A stretch of DNA of 64,000 nt from Lacrimispora indolis DSM 755 (GCF_000526995.1 NZ_AZUI01000001.1:1922001-1986000), one strand, 5' to 3'; positions 35,853 to 44,991 are shown, counted from the first letter of the stretch. The notes: a model not told the origin generated them from the letters alone. Numbers and translations: made by a program.

Positions 35853-38006
35853 ATGAAAGTACGTATCGGAATTGATGTCGGCGGCACATTTACGGATGCA
35901 GTTGCCATTGATAATGAAACTTTTGAGCTGGTCGGCGTTGTAAAAACGCCGACCACCCACAATTCTTCCAGGGGCGTGGCGGAAGGAATTGTACAGGCGC
36001 TGCAGAAAATCATGGAAGATTGCAGCATCAGTCCGGAGGACGTGGTTTTTATCGCTCACGGCACGACCCAGGCGACCAATGCCCTGCTGGAAGGGGATGT
36101 GGCTTCTGTGGGCATTGTAACCCTTGGAAGCGGCTTGCAGGGAGTAAAGAGCAAATCAGATACAAACATCGGAAACATTGAACTGGCAGCGGGTAAATTT
36201 CTGGTGAGCCAGAATGTTTATGCGGATACATCAGAGGCGGAAAAACTGGAAAGCACCATTGAAAACGCCATCAATTCCTTATTGGAGCGGGGCGCTTCAA
36301 GCATTGTTGCGGCAGAAGCGTTCAGCGTGGATGATCCGGGCAATGAAAACATGGCTCTGGAAATGTGCAGGAGGATGGAAATTCCGGGGACCGCTACCAA
36401 TGAGATCTCCAAGCTGTACGGTTTAAAAATAAGGACCAGGACTGCCGTGGTGAATGCCAGCATTATGCCTAAAATGCTGGAAGCTGCCACTATGACGGAA
36501 AAAAGCATTAAGGACGCAGGGATCAAAAGCCCGCTTATGGTCATGCGCTGCGACGGCGGGGTTATGACTGTAGATGAGGTGAGAAACCGACCCATTATGA
36601 CAATTCTTTCAGGGCCGGCAGCCGGTGTTGCCGGAGCGCTTATGTATGAAAAGCTGACTGATGGCCTGTTTTTTGAAGTCGGCGGTACATCAACGGATAT
36701 TTCTTGTGTGAAGGATGGCAAGGTCATGATCCAGTACGCCGAGGTAGGGGGACATAAAACCTATTTAAACAGCCTGGATGTGAGGACCGTGGGAATCGGA
36801 GGCGGAAGCATGGTCCAGATAAAGGATGGAAAGCCGGTGGATATGGGGCCCAGAAGCGCCCATATAGCAGGACTGGATTATGAAGTCTATACGGATGCCG
36901 GCCTGATCCGGAATCCAAGGCTTGAGACCATCAGGCCGGTGCCAACCGATCCGGATTACGCGGTGATCGTATGCGACAACGGAGTGAGGGTCACCCTGAC
37001 CATGGCCGGGGCAGCCAACATTGCCGGTTATGTGAAGCCGGAGGATTACGCCTATGGGAATGTGGAAGCTGCCAGAAAGGCCTGGAAGCCTCTGGCCGAA
37101 AACATGGGCTGCACCGTGGAGGAAGCTGCAAAAAAGGTAATGGCTTTTGCAGCGGCAAAAAATGCAAAAGTGGCGGAGCAGCTGATGAAGGATTATAAAA
37201 TGCAGCCAGAGCAGACGGTTTTTGTAGGCGGAGGCGGAGGGGCGGCCGGCGTAGTGCCTCATCTGGCCGAAACCCTGAAGCATAAATGCCGGATCGCTGG
37301 CAATGCGGCGGTCATTTCCACCATTGGCGTGGCTTTGGCCATGGTCCGGGATATGGTGGAACGAACGGTTTCAAATCCCACCCAGGAAGATATTTTAAGC
37401 ATCCGCAGGGAAGCGGAGCAGAAAGCCATACAAAGCGGCGCCGCGCCTGGTACTATTGAGATTCATGTGGACGTTGATACCCAGAAAAATCTTGTAAGGG
37501 CGATTGCTGTTGGGGCTACGGAAATGAGAAGCAAAACCCTGGGCAGTGCAAAGCTGTCAGTGAAAGAGCTTTTAAAGCTGTCTGCGGAAAATCTGTCAGT
37601 GGCTCCTGATGAACTGTCCGTAACGGCTGAGAACGGCCGCATGTATGCGGTTCAGTATAAAAAGGTGGAAAGAAAATTACTGGGTCTGGTGAAGACCACC
37701 ACCACTCCTTTGCGCCTGATCGATGAAGAAGGGGTCATCCGCCTGCAGAAAAACAATGCAATGGCTGCTGAGACGAAGATAAAAGATTGGGAGGCAAAGG
37801 CTGACTGGTTTCTGGAAGAACTGACCGTGTTTAATGACGGCGGCGCCAATCTTCCCAATATTTATCTGGTATCAGGAAAACGCATCATTGATCTGTCCGG
37901 CCTTCAGAACAGAGAGCAGATCTGCGGCCTGGGAAATGCAGAGCTTACGGGCTTTGACAAAGAGGAAAAGATTCTGATTGTGGCAACGAAAAGGGCAGAT
38001 TCATAA
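35853..38006 (+). CDS. Hydantoinase/oxoprolinase family protein (HyuA-like)
   Basis: A 717-aa ATP-dependent amidohydrolase-family protein. It begins with the actin-fold phosphate motif IGIDVGGTFTDAVAID, then IAHGTTQATNALLEG, RCDGGVMTVDEVRNRPIMTI, LSGPAAGVAGALMYE, FFEVGGTSTDISCVKDGK and VGIGGGSMVQIKDG. Such proteins open hydantoins or 5-oxoproline with ATP, often with a HyuB partner. No HyuB-like gene is present, so it may act alone or in a different ring-opening or carboxylation. It lies between the permease and an HExxH protein gene. Confidence 0.88.
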   Translation: MKVRIGIDVGGTFTDAVAIDNETFELVGVVKTPTTHNSSRGVAEGIVQALQKIMEDCSISPEDVVFIAHGTTQATNALLEGDVASVGIVTLGSGLQGVKSKSDTNIGNIELAAGKFLVSQNVYADTSEAEKLESTIENAINSLLERGASSIVAAEAFSVDDPGNENMALEMCRRMEIPGTATNEISKLYGLKIRTRTAVVNASIMPKMLEAATMTEKSIKDAGIKSPLMVMRCDGGVMTVDEVRNRPIMTILSGPAAGVAGALMYEKLTDGLFFEVGGTSTDISCVKDGKVMIQYAEVGGHKTYLNSLDVRTVGIGGGSMVQIKDGKPVDMGPRSAHIAGLDYEVYTDAGLIRNPRLETIRPVPTDPDYAVIVCDNGVRVTLTMAGAANIAGYVKPEDYAYGNVEAARKAWKPLAENMGCTVEEAAKKVMAFAAAKNAKVAEQLMKDYKMQPEQTVFVGGGGGAAGVVPHLAETLKHKCRIAGNAAVISTIGVALAMVRDMVERTVSNPTQEDILSIRREAEQKAIQSGAAPGTIEIHVDVDTQKNLVRAIAVGATEMRSKTLGSAKLSVKELLKLSAENLSVAPDELSVTAENGRMYAVQYKKVERKLLGLVKTTTTPLRLIDEEGVIRLQKNNAMAAETKIKDWEAKADWFLEELTVFNDGGANLPNIYLVSGKRIIDLSGLQNREQICGLGNAELTGFDKEEKILIVATKRADS

Positions 38007-38050
38007 AGCTGCGAGGAAAATGAGGAAGAACAGATAGGCGGTGAAAGACC

Positions 38051-38602
38051 TTGAATAAAATTTCCATGCCTTTTCCCGGCAGGGAGCTGGCGGAAGAAGA
38101 GCTGAGCCGTGACAGCTGCTGCAGCAAGGTTCCTGAATGTGACAGACCGGTCATCACAGACAAAGCCTGGTTAAAAGGAATGAAGGCGGCTGAACTGGTT
38201 TTTAAGCGTTACCGGGGAGAAAAGGATTTTACGAAAATTGTTGAAGAAAGCGGCCTTACTTATGAAAAGATCGATACGGATTATGTCATGGGAAATCAGA
38301 GATACTTCAGCGATTATTTAACAGGGCAGAAGCTGATCCACCTCTATATGAAATCCATTTCACTCTGGGCAGAGGAAAACGGAATGGAGACAGATGAGGC
38401 AGTAAACCTGATATTGAGCCATGAATACTATCATTTTCTGGAATGGAATGAGCTGGGACTGACCAGCAAGGATTACCAGGTGCCTATGTTGAAGCTGGGC
38501 GGTTTAAAAATCGGGCGGACCGGAATCAGGGCCTTGTCGGAGATCGGGGCTCATGGGTTTGCCTGCCGCTATTACCAGCTGGCAAACACCCCTCAGGATT
38601 AG
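38051..38602 (+). CDS. HExxH-containing protein, possible Zn-metallopeptidase, unknown function
   Basis: A 183-aa soluble protein. It contains LILSHEYYHFLEWNELG, an HExxH zinc motif in a helix, and a Cys-rich stretch near the N-terminus (SRDSCCSKVPECD). It starts at TTG behind GGTGA; ATG 38066 lacks a ribosome binding site. No family was recognised. It may process or deglycosylate the compound handled by the cluster, but that is a guess from neighbourhood only. Confidence 0.6.
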   Translation: MNKISMPFPGRELAEEELSRDSCCSKVPECDRPVITDKAWLKGMKAAELVFKRYRGEKDFTKIVEESGLTYEKIDTDYVMGNQRYFSDYLTGQKLIHLYMKSISLWAEENGMETDEAVNLILSHEYYHFLEWNELGLTSKDYQVPMLKLGGLKIGRTGIRALSEIGAHGFACRYYQLANTPQD

Positions 38603-38688
38603 CTTCATACTCCCAATAAGGGGCAGGAAAGAGAAAACACCCGGGATACCTTGATAAAAAAGGAAGAAAAGAAGAGAGGAGAAGGTAT

Positions 38689-40050
38689 ATGAAACAGGAC
38701 TTGAATTATGATGTGGTGATCATCGGCGGCGGTCCGGCAGGAACTGCCGCGGCCATTGCCAGCGCCAGAAACGGGGCCAGAACGCTTCTTGTGGAGCAGA
38801 ACGGTTGTCTGGGAGGGATGCTTACCATGGCAGGCACTGGCCCACAGATGACCTTTCATGCAGGCAGCACACAGGTTGTGAGGGGAGTTGCAGAGGAGAT
38901 CGTGGAACGAATGGTAAAAGAGGGCTTTTCTCCGGGCCATATGGAGGATTTTGTGGGGTATGCCAGTTCTATAACCCCTTTTGATGCGGAAGGAATGAAA
39001 CTGGTTTTAGAGACCATGGTCCGGGAATCCGGGGCCGATCTTTTGTATCACACCGTTTACACAGGCTGTGAGCGGGAAGGCCGGAAAATCACCGGCGTGC
39101 ATTTGTATGGGAAACAGGGGTTCTTTACCGTGACCGGATCGGTTTTCATTGACGCTTCGGCAGACGGAGATCTTGCGACCCATGTCGGAGTTGAAAGCGT
39201 CTACGGAAGGGAAGAGGATCATCTCGCCCAGCCAATGACCATGAACATCAAGGTGCGGAACGTGGATCGGGAACGGGTCATTGAATATGTAAAAGGGCAT
39301 TCGGATGACATGCTTTCAACCATTCCCTTTGACCGTCTGGAGCTGATCCCAAGAAGCGGCGTGCAGGGAGCATATTCCGTTGTAAGAAAGGCCAGGGAAG
39401 CAGGGGAATTTCCCATTGACAGGGATATGGTGCTGTGCTTTGAGACAAATAATCTGGGAGAATACATCCTTAACATGTCCCGTATCGTGAGAAGAAGCGC
39501 AGTGGATTCCTTTGATTTAACAGAGGCGGAGATAGAGGGAAGAAGACAGGCTCATATCATTGTGAATTTCATGAAAAAATATATACCTGGATTTGAACAG
39601 GCAGTGATTGTTTCCACAGGACCTCATATCGGCGTCAGAGAAAGCCGCAAGATCAACGGCGCATATAAGCTGACTGCTACCGATCTGCTTCAAAATAAGA
39701 TGTTTGAGGACGCAATCGCCATGGGCGGCTACCCCATTGATATCCATTCGCCTGACGGGGGGACGATGGAGCATCATTATTTAAAAGAGGGAAGCTGGTA
39801 TTCCATTCCTTACCGCTGCCTGTATACCAATGAGCTGGATAACTTACTGGTGACCGGACGCTGCATGAGTGCAACACACGAAGCCTGTGCGGCCGTCCGA
39901 GTGACTCCCATACTTATGGCCATCAGTGAAGGGGCCGGCACTGCGGCTGCTCTTGCAGCTGGACAGGGAATCAGCGTGGCTGCTATTGACGTGGTACAGC
40001 TTAGGGAAACATTAAAGGCCGGCGGGGCGTTTCTTGAACCCTATTGTTAA
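38689..40050 (+). CDS. FAD-dependent oxidoreductase (FAD_oxidored family)
   Basis: A 453-aa flavoprotein. The N-terminal Rossmann motif is YDVVIIGGGPAGTAAAIASA, followed by a second site GCLGGMLTMAGTGPQM and a C-terminal FAD segment NLLVTGRCMSATHEACAAVR. The family is known in clusters that oxidise amino or hydroxy acids. It is the last gene of the cluster and is followed by a strong terminator. The substrate is unknown. Confidence 0.88.
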   Translation: MKQDLNYDVVIIGGGPAGTAAAIASARNGARTLLVEQNGCLGGMLTMAGTGPQMTFHAGSTQVVRGVAEEIVERMVKEGFSPGHMEDFVGYASSITPFDAEGMKLVLETMVRESGADLLYHTVYTGCEREGRKITGVHLYGKQGFFTVTGSVFIDASADGDLATHVGVESVYGREEDHLAQPMTMNIKVRNVDRERVIEYVKGHSDDMLSTIPFDRLELIPRSGVQGAYSVVRKAREAGEFPIDRDMVLCFETNNLGEYILNMSRIVRRSAVDSFDLTEAEIEGRRQAHIIVNFMKKYIPGFEQAVIVSTGPHIGVRESRKINGAYKLTATDLLQNKMFEDAIAMGGYPIDIHSPDGGTMEHHYLKEGSWYSIPYRCLYTNELDNLLVTGRCMSATHEACAAVRVTPILMAISEGAGTAAALAAGQGISVAAIDVVQLRETLKAGGAFLEPYC

Positions 40051-40064
40051 ATTCTGAAAGCATA

Positions 40065-40117
40065 AAAAAGATCTGGGGACCGGCTGATGATAATCAGCCG
40101 GTCCCCAGATCTTTTTT
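40065..40117. terminator. Bidirectional terminator
   Basis: AAAAAGATCTGGGGACCGGCTGA-type arm (40065 onward) pairs perfectly with its inverse ending at 40117, a stem of more than 20 bp with A/T tracts on both sides. It ends the FAD oxidoreductase (plus) and the sugar binding-protein gene (minus). Confidence 0.92.
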
Positions 40118-40121
40118 ATCA

Positions 40122-41528
40122 TTATTTTATGGATGAATTGTAGTTTGTAATGGCTGCATTTACCTTTTCAGCCAGGAAATTTACCGCCTGATCCGGTGTG
40201 TAGGTGCCGTCATAGGTTTTTTCCATTGCTTCGTTAAAGAGTGTTCTGGATTCGGTAGCGACTCCGGATAATACGCCTGCGGTGTATCCGTTGACAGGAG
40301 TATCCTTTAACTGGTTGATAGCTGTGGTGAAGTTTGGATTCTGGGCAATGAAATCCTTCATGGCAGGAGTTTCATAAGCCTTGGGGTTAACTGCAAAGTA
40401 ACCGGTGGACATGCTCCAAGTGGCCTGGGATTCCGGTGTGGTGGTGAATTCAATGAACTTCCAGGCGGCGTTCTTTTTCGCTTCATCCTTGTTATCCATC
40501 ATCCATAAGGAGGCGCCTCCGATGATTACGCCGCCGTCGGCAGCACTTGCATCGATCTTTGGAAGATATCCGGTACCGATCTCAAAATCGCTGCTGGCCG
40601 TAGCATTTTTAAGGATTGCCGTGGACTCAATGATCATGGCAGTCTGACCGGAAAAGAATGCGGTCTGGGTATCTGCGGTGGTGCTTCCGTAGTTTGCCGC
40701 ATATCCGGAATCCATGAGTTTTTTCCAGGTTTCAAAAATCTTAAGTCCTGCTCCGTTGTTTAAGAAATCCACTTCCGTGGCAGGATCTTTCCGCCCGTTC
40801 TCATTGTTTGCATAGAATTTTCCCTGTCCCGCGATCTGCTGCTCAAAGAACCAGCCGTAAATGGCCTGGGCATAGCCTACCGGGGCAGCCTTGCTTTCCA
40901 CGATTTTCTTGGAGAATTCCAAAACCTCGTCAAATGTCTTAGGCGGGGTGTCGGGATCTAAACCGGCAGCCTTGAAAACATCCTTGTTGTAGTACAGCAT
41001 TGGAGTGGAAACGTTAAACGGCATGGACATCTGTTTTCCGTTTACGGTGTAATAGCTGGTAATGATGTCCATAACGGTGGAAGGATCAAAGTTTGTGGTG
41101 GAAAACATATCCTGTACCGGAACGGCATAGCCGCTGTCAGTCATGAACTTTGTACCGATGTCGTACATTTGGCAGACGTCCGGCATGTTGCCGCTCTGCA
41201 TGGCAGCTTTCAGCTTGGTGATTAAGTCGTCATATGTTCCCTGGTACTCACTTTTTACCTCCACCTCACTCTGGGATTCGTTAAAGGCCTTGACAAGGGC
41301 TTCGGTCGCCTCTCCGTTTACGCCTCCCATGGCATGCCAGAGGGTGATGACCGTCTTTCCGCCTTCAGCCGGAGCTTTTGTGTCAGCCGCAGCTTTTGTT
41401 GTAGCGGCTTCTGTAGAACCTGCCGCTGTGGTTCCCCCGGAAGTGGAAGCACTTCCTCCGCAAGCAGCCAGAGTCATGGACATGACTGCGGCCATAGCTG
41501 CCGCAAGCCATCTTTTTCTTCTTTTCAT
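40122..41528 (-). CDS. Sugar ABC transporter substrate-binding lipoprotein (MalE-type)
   Basis: A 468-aa carbohydrate-binding lipoprotein. Signal peptide with lipobox LAAC (Cys23), Ser/Thr/Ala linker, then VITLWHAMGGVNGEATEALV and the family motif NGKQMSMPFNVSTPMLYYNK, with aromatic-rich C-terminal lobe segments. The sugar is unknown; CUT1-type (MalFGK-like) systems usually take oligosaccharides or glycerol phosphates. It belongs to the permeases at 43160-44838 but is now separated from them by an IS110 element. AAGGAGGATTTAT precedes the ATG. Confidence 0.9.
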   Translation of the reverse strand: MKRRKRWLAAAMAAVMSMTLAACGGSASTSGGTTAAGSTEAATTKAAADTKAPAEGGKTVITLWHAMGGVNGEATEALVKAFNESQSEVEVKSEYQGTYDDLITKLKAAMQSGNMPDVCQMYDIGTKFMTDSGYAVPVQDMFSTTNFDPSTVMDIITSYYTVNGKQMSMPFNVSTPMLYYNKDVFKAAGLDPDTPPKTFDEVLEFSKKIVESKAAPVGYAQAIYGWFFEQQIAGQGKFYANNENGRKDPATEVDFLNNGAGLKIFETWKKLMDSGYAANYGSTTADTQTAFFSGQTAMIIESTAILKNATASSDFEIGTGYLPKIDASAADGGVIIGGASLWMMDNKDEAKKNAAWKFIEFTTTPESQATWSMSTGYFAVNPKAYETPAMKDFIAQNPNFTTAINQLKDTPVNGYTAGVLSGVATESRTLFNEAMEKTYDGTYTPDQAVNFLAEKVNAAITNYNSSIK

Positions 41529-41559
41529 ATAAATCCTCCTTGTATTATATAGTCATAGC

Positions 41560-41760
41560 TTTTCTTTACCTTTTCTTAGGTATGAGCTATGCTGTTTTAG
41601 ATACTGTGGATTAGTTCATTTCTCCTACCACTTGATGGTTTAGTAAAGGCTCTAACCACAGTCTCTTTGTTCACTTGTTAATCAGTTAGATACCGCATGA
41701 CGGTTTATTTAGAACAAGGTTACAATCGCAGAGAGCCACCGTGGTCTAAAACAGTATCAA
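41560..41760 (+). ncRNA. Candidate IS110 bridge RNA region
   Basis: CTGTTTTAGA at 41592-41601 is complementary to TCTAAAACAG at 41745-41754, enclosing a region of about 150 nt. A hairpin CATAGCT...AGCTATG with inner TACC/GGTA lies just upstream. IS110 elements are known to encode a bridge RNA in their non-coding left end. ACAAGG (41714-41719) is complementary to CCTTGT (41538-41543) of the left flank, a short match that could be chance. Confidence 0.5.
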
Positions 41761-41783
41761 ATTCATTTAATAGGAGTTTCGCT

Positions 41784-42959
41784 ATGATATACGCAGGGAT
41801 TGATGTTTCCAAGGATAAGCATGATTGTTTTATCATCAACTCAGATGGGAAGATTCTCTTTAAATCCTTTACCATTCCCAACAACCGGGAAGGTTTTGAG
41901 GTCCTCTATCAGAAGATCACTTCCACTACAGATGATTTAACCAATGTAAAAGTAGGCCTTGAAGCCACTGGACACTACAGTTATAACATCTTGGGCTTTC
42001 TTCTTGATAAAGGTCTGACCACCTTTGTTATCAATCCGTTACATACCAGTCTTTTCAGAAAAAGTCTAAGCCTTAGAAAGACGAAAACGGATAAAGTTGA
42101 TTCCCATACGATTGCTACAATGCTTATGTCTGATGTGAACTTAAAGTCCTACTCAGACATATCTTACCACAACGAGGAATTAAAGTCACTAACCCGTTAC
42201 CGTTTTGATAAAGTCAGGGAGCGCGCCAAGCTTAAAACTTCTGTTTCCCGTCTGGTTACGATTCTTTTTCCTGAACTGGAAAAGCTGGTTCCCACTCTTC
42301 ATATGCCTTCCATTTCCGCTTTACTAAGCGAATTCCCCGGTGCTTTTCAGATTGCTTCTGCTCATCTTACCAGACTGACCAATCTGCTTTACGAAACCTC
42401 TAAGGGTCGTTACGGCAGAGACAACGCCATCCTGTTCAGGGAAACAGCCAGAGCCTCTATCGGTTCGAATATGCCTGTAAAATCTCTGGAACTGAAACAC
42501 ACCCTAAAGCTGATAGGTGAATTAGATGCCGAAATTGATGAAATCGAACAGGAAATAAAACGTATCATGGATGAACTCCATTCCCCTATTCTTACGATTC
42601 CTGGAATCAGTTACCGGATGGGCGCCATGATTCTAGCTGAAATCGGTGATTTTTCCCGTTTTGACTCTCCTGATAAGATTCTTGCCTATGCTGGATTATC
42701 TCCCTCTACCTACCAATCCGGACAGTTGGAATCTTCTCATTCACATATGGAAAAGCGTGGTTCCAGGTATCTGCGCTACGCACTTTTTAATGCTGCTAAA
42801 TTTGTCTGTAAGTGGGATCCGGTATTTGCCGCCTATCTTGCAAAAAAGAGGGCGGAGGGTAAGCATTATAACGTTGCTGTTTCTCATGCTGCGAAGAAGC
42901 TGGTCAGAGTCATTTATCGGTTAGAAAAATCGGGACAGGCATACAACAAAGTCTCTTAA
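41784..42959 (+). CDS. IS110-family transposase (DEDD RuvC-like, Tnp_20)
   Basis: A 391-aa recombinase. The N-terminal RuvC-like part has IYAGIDVSKDKHDCFIIN (first Asp), VKVGLEATGHYSYN (Glu) and RKTKTDKVDSHTIATML (Asp/Asp). The C-terminal Transposase_20 part has LTIPGISYRMGAMILAEIGD and LAYAGLSPSTYQSGQ with the probable catalytic Ser. All key residues are present and the frame is intact, so it may be active. The open frame runs back to 41697, but AGGAG at 41772-41776 marks ATG 41784. Confidence 0.92.
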   Translation: MIYAGIDVSKDKHDCFIINSDGKILFKSFTIPNNREGFEVLYQKITSTTDDLTNVKVGLEATGHYSYNILGFLLDKGLTTFVINPLHTSLFRKSLSLRKTKTDKVDSHTIATMLMSDVNLKSYSDISYHNEELKSLTRYRFDKVRERAKLKTSVSRLVTILFPELEKLVPTLHMPSISALLSEFPGAFQIASAHLTRLTNLLYETSKGRYGRDNAILFRETARASIGSNMPVKSLELKHTLKLIGELDAEIDEIEQEIKRIMDELHSPILTIPGISYRMGAMILAEIGDFSRFDSPDKILAYAGLSPSTYQSGQLESSHSHMEKRGSRYLRYALFNAAKFVCKWDPVFAAYLAKKRAEGKHYNVAVSHAAKKLVRVIYRLEKSGQAYNKVS

Positions 42960-43159
42960 CTTTTCTGTTTAATAATTTTCTTTTTGAGCACCTGTAAAGA
43001 TGCTCTGTTTGTCATGCGGTTTTCAAGGTACTGATTTACTTGAAATGCATTTCTGCAATTCATTCATAAACTTTCTTTTTTAGACTTGACTTTTAATAGT
43101 TAGTCTTTAATTATATAGTTTTATCTATACACAGTCCCTGTTGGGCCTGCATAAAATAC

Positions 43160-43975
43160 TTACCCTTTTACAGAACCTGAGGTGAGGCCGGAAATCAATT
43201 GCTTCTGACCTAATACGAACGCCAGGATGGAGGGAATCAGGATGATCATGGAACCGGCCATGACCGGACGGAAGTCCGTGGATTCCGCGCCCTGAAGCAT
43301 ACCAAGGCCGATCTGAACGGTTCTCATGTTCACTGAATCCGTTACAAGCAGGGGCCATAAATAGTGATTCCAGCTTTGAAGGAATATGTAAATACCCAGT
43401 GCGCCCATGGAGGGCTTTACAAGCGGAAGGGCGATAAAGCAGAAGAACCGGAAGTTGCTGCAGCCGTCAATATCCGCAGCCTCTTTGATCTCCATGGGAA
43501 GCTGGAGGAACGCCTGCCTCATGTTAAACACTGCAAAAGCAGAAGCAACGTTTGGAAGGATCAGGGCCGTATAGGTGTTCTTAAGGCCTAAGTCGCAGAT
43601 GATTAAGTAATTTGCAATGATGATGGCCTGGCTGGGGATCATCATGGTTGCAAGCATCAGCAAAAACAGAACATTACGGCCGCGGAATTTCATCATGGAA
43701 AAAGCATAGGCAGCCAGCGCTCCTGTGGCGATCTGTCCAAAAGTAACTGTACCGGACACGATTAAGGAGTTTTTTATAAAGGTAAAAAAAGGAGCCAGCT
43801 GCAGGGCTTTTATGTAATTATCAGGGATCAGCTGCTTTGGCCAGAAGCCGCCGGAAAATACCTCCTTCATGGTCATCATGCTCACGTTAAAGCAGTAGAC
43901 AACAGGCGATATGATGATGATTGCAAAAAGGATATTTAAAGCATAAAGCAAATATTTAACCAGTTTGTTTTTCAT
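43160..43975 (-). CDS. Sugar ABC transporter permease (MalG-type)
   Basis: A 271-aa inner-membrane permease with about six helices and the EAA loop KEAADIDGCSNFRFFCFIAL. It ends GQKQLISGLTSGSVKG, the common MalG C-terminus. Its start overlaps the MalF-type stop. Its natural downstream partner, the binding-protein gene, lies beyond the IS110 insertion, so transcription into that gene may now be weakened. No ATPase gene is present; such systems often share MsmK/UgpC elsewhere. Confidence 0.92.
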   Translation of the reverse strand: MKNKLVKYLLYALNILFAIIIISPVVYCFNVSMMTMKEVFSGGFWPKQLIPDNYIKALQLAPFFTFIKNSLIVSGTVTFGQIATGALAAYAFSMMKFRGRNVLFLLMLATMMIPSQAIIIANYLIICDLGLKNTYTALILPNVASAFAVFNMRQAFLQLPMEIKEAADIDGCSNFRFFCFIALPLVKPSMGALGIYIFLQSWNHYLWPLLVTDSVNMRTVQIGLGMLQGAESTDFRPVMAGSMIILIPSILAFVLGQKQLISGLTSGSVKG

Positions 43976-44838
43976 CAGTAGGTCACCTTCTTTTCCAGTT
44001 TAAATTGAAGCAAAGTGAGAACCATCAGAATTACAAACAAGACGATGGATTCCGCGCAGGCCATACCGAACCGGCTGTTTATAAAGGCCTCCTGATAGAT
44101 CTGATACACAATGACATTGGTGCTTCCGGAAGGCCCGCCCTGTGTCATCATCTTAACCTGAGCGTAAGCCTGAAGGGCATTGATGACATTGATGATCAAA
44201 AGGAAAAACAGGGTAGGCGATATGCATGGAATAGTAATGTGCCTGTGCTTGGCATAAAAGCCGGCTCCTTCAATGGCCGCGCATTCATATAAGTCTAAGG
44301 GAACGCTTTGCAAGGCGGCGGTAAGGAATATAAAGTTTAATCCGATGTTCATCCATACGGTCACAAGGGTGACAGCGCCCAGGGCGTACTTGGGATCCGT
44401 CAGCCAGCCGATGTGGGTACCCAGGATCTTGTTTATAATTCCAAGACTGCTGTGAAAAATGAACATAAAAACAACGGAAGCAGCCGCAGCGGAAATTGCC
44501 ATGGGAAGAGCATAAATGGTCCTGAACAGGTTTTTTCCTTTAATATCCTCATTGCTTATGATTGCCAGGACAAACCCGATGACAATAGAACAGACCACGG
44601 TCATAACTGCGTATTGAAAGGAAACCAGAAGACTGTTTTGGAAGGCCTGGGAGGTGAAGATGGTAAGATAATTCCCAAGGCCCACAAGGGAGGAAACCGC
44701 CCCAAGGGGAGTTGTCATGGCAAAACTGAGCCAAATGGTTTTAAAGAACGGCCAAAACAGGAATGCCGTAAAGAAAAACATGGCGGGCAATAGATACAGA
44801 TATGGCTCAATCACCCGGAAAAATCGCTTCTTTTTCAT
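43975..44838 (-). CDS. Sugar ABC transporter permease (MalF-type)
   Basis: A 287-aa permease with about six helices. YLYLLPAMFFFTAFLFWPFF at the N-terminus and the EAA loop YECAAIEGAGFYAKHRHITI define the MalF/UgpA type. GGAGG precedes the ATG. It is the first gene of the operon, downstream of a strongly structured leader. Confidence 0.92.
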   Translation of the reverse strand: MKKKRFFRVIEPYLYLLPAMFFFTAFLFWPFFKTIWLSFAMTTPLGAVSSLVGLGNYLTIFTSQAFQNSLLVSFQYAVMTVVCSIVIGFVLAIISNEDIKGKNLFRTIYALPMAISAAAASVVFMFIFHSSLGIINKILGTHIGWLTDPKYALGAVTLVTVWMNIGLNFIFLTAALQSVPLDLYECAAIEGAGFYAKHRHITIPCISPTLFFLLIINVINALQAYAQVKMMTQGGPSGSTNVIVYQIYQEAFINSRFGMACAESIVLFVILMVLTLLQFKLEKKVTY

Positions 44839-44865
44839 GAAAAACTTATCCTCCTTTTCCTAAAA

Positions 44866-44991
44866 AGAAAAAGAGAACCAGCATTACACTCCGCCTTAGA
44901 GATAATGGCGGAAATGTAACGTCTGCTCTCTCTTTTTCTCTAGCAAATGTTTCATTGACGTTAGTTTATCATATTAATGGTTATAATGCAA
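44866..44991 (-). promoter_or_regulatory. Promoter and long hairpin leader of the sugar ABC operon
   Basis: On the minus strand TTGCAT (44986-44991) and TAAACT (44963-44968) are 17 bp apart. The leader then folds into an imperfect hairpin from 44939 to 44866: TCTCTTTTTCT pairs with AGAAAAAGAGA over 11 bp, with inner CCGCC/GGCGG and TTACA/TGTAA pairing. The 3' arm ends in TTCTCTTTTTCTTTTT, a terminator-like run before the ribosome binding site. Attenuation is possible. Confidence 0.5.

Larger units (their letters stand above)
41544..43119 (+). mobile_element. IS110-family insertion sequence
   Basis: The element carries one DEDD transposase gene and lacks terminal inverted repeats, as IS110 members do. 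ATTATATAGT occurs at 41544-41553 and again at 43110-43119; one copy is likely the target core and the other the element end. It lies between the permease stop (43160) and the binding-protein start (41528) of one ABC operon. About 240 bases precede the transposase and 150 follow it. Exact borders need an empty-site comparison. Confidence 0.75.

Noticed and set aside
41584..41602. Sequence similar to part of a type II CRISPR repeat (GAGCTATGCTGTTTTAGA)
   Set aside because: Single copy, no spacers or cas genes; it belongs to the structured IS110 left end.
44001..44793. Plus-strand ORFs opposite the MalF-type permease
   Set aside because: Shadows of a clear permease with EAA motif.
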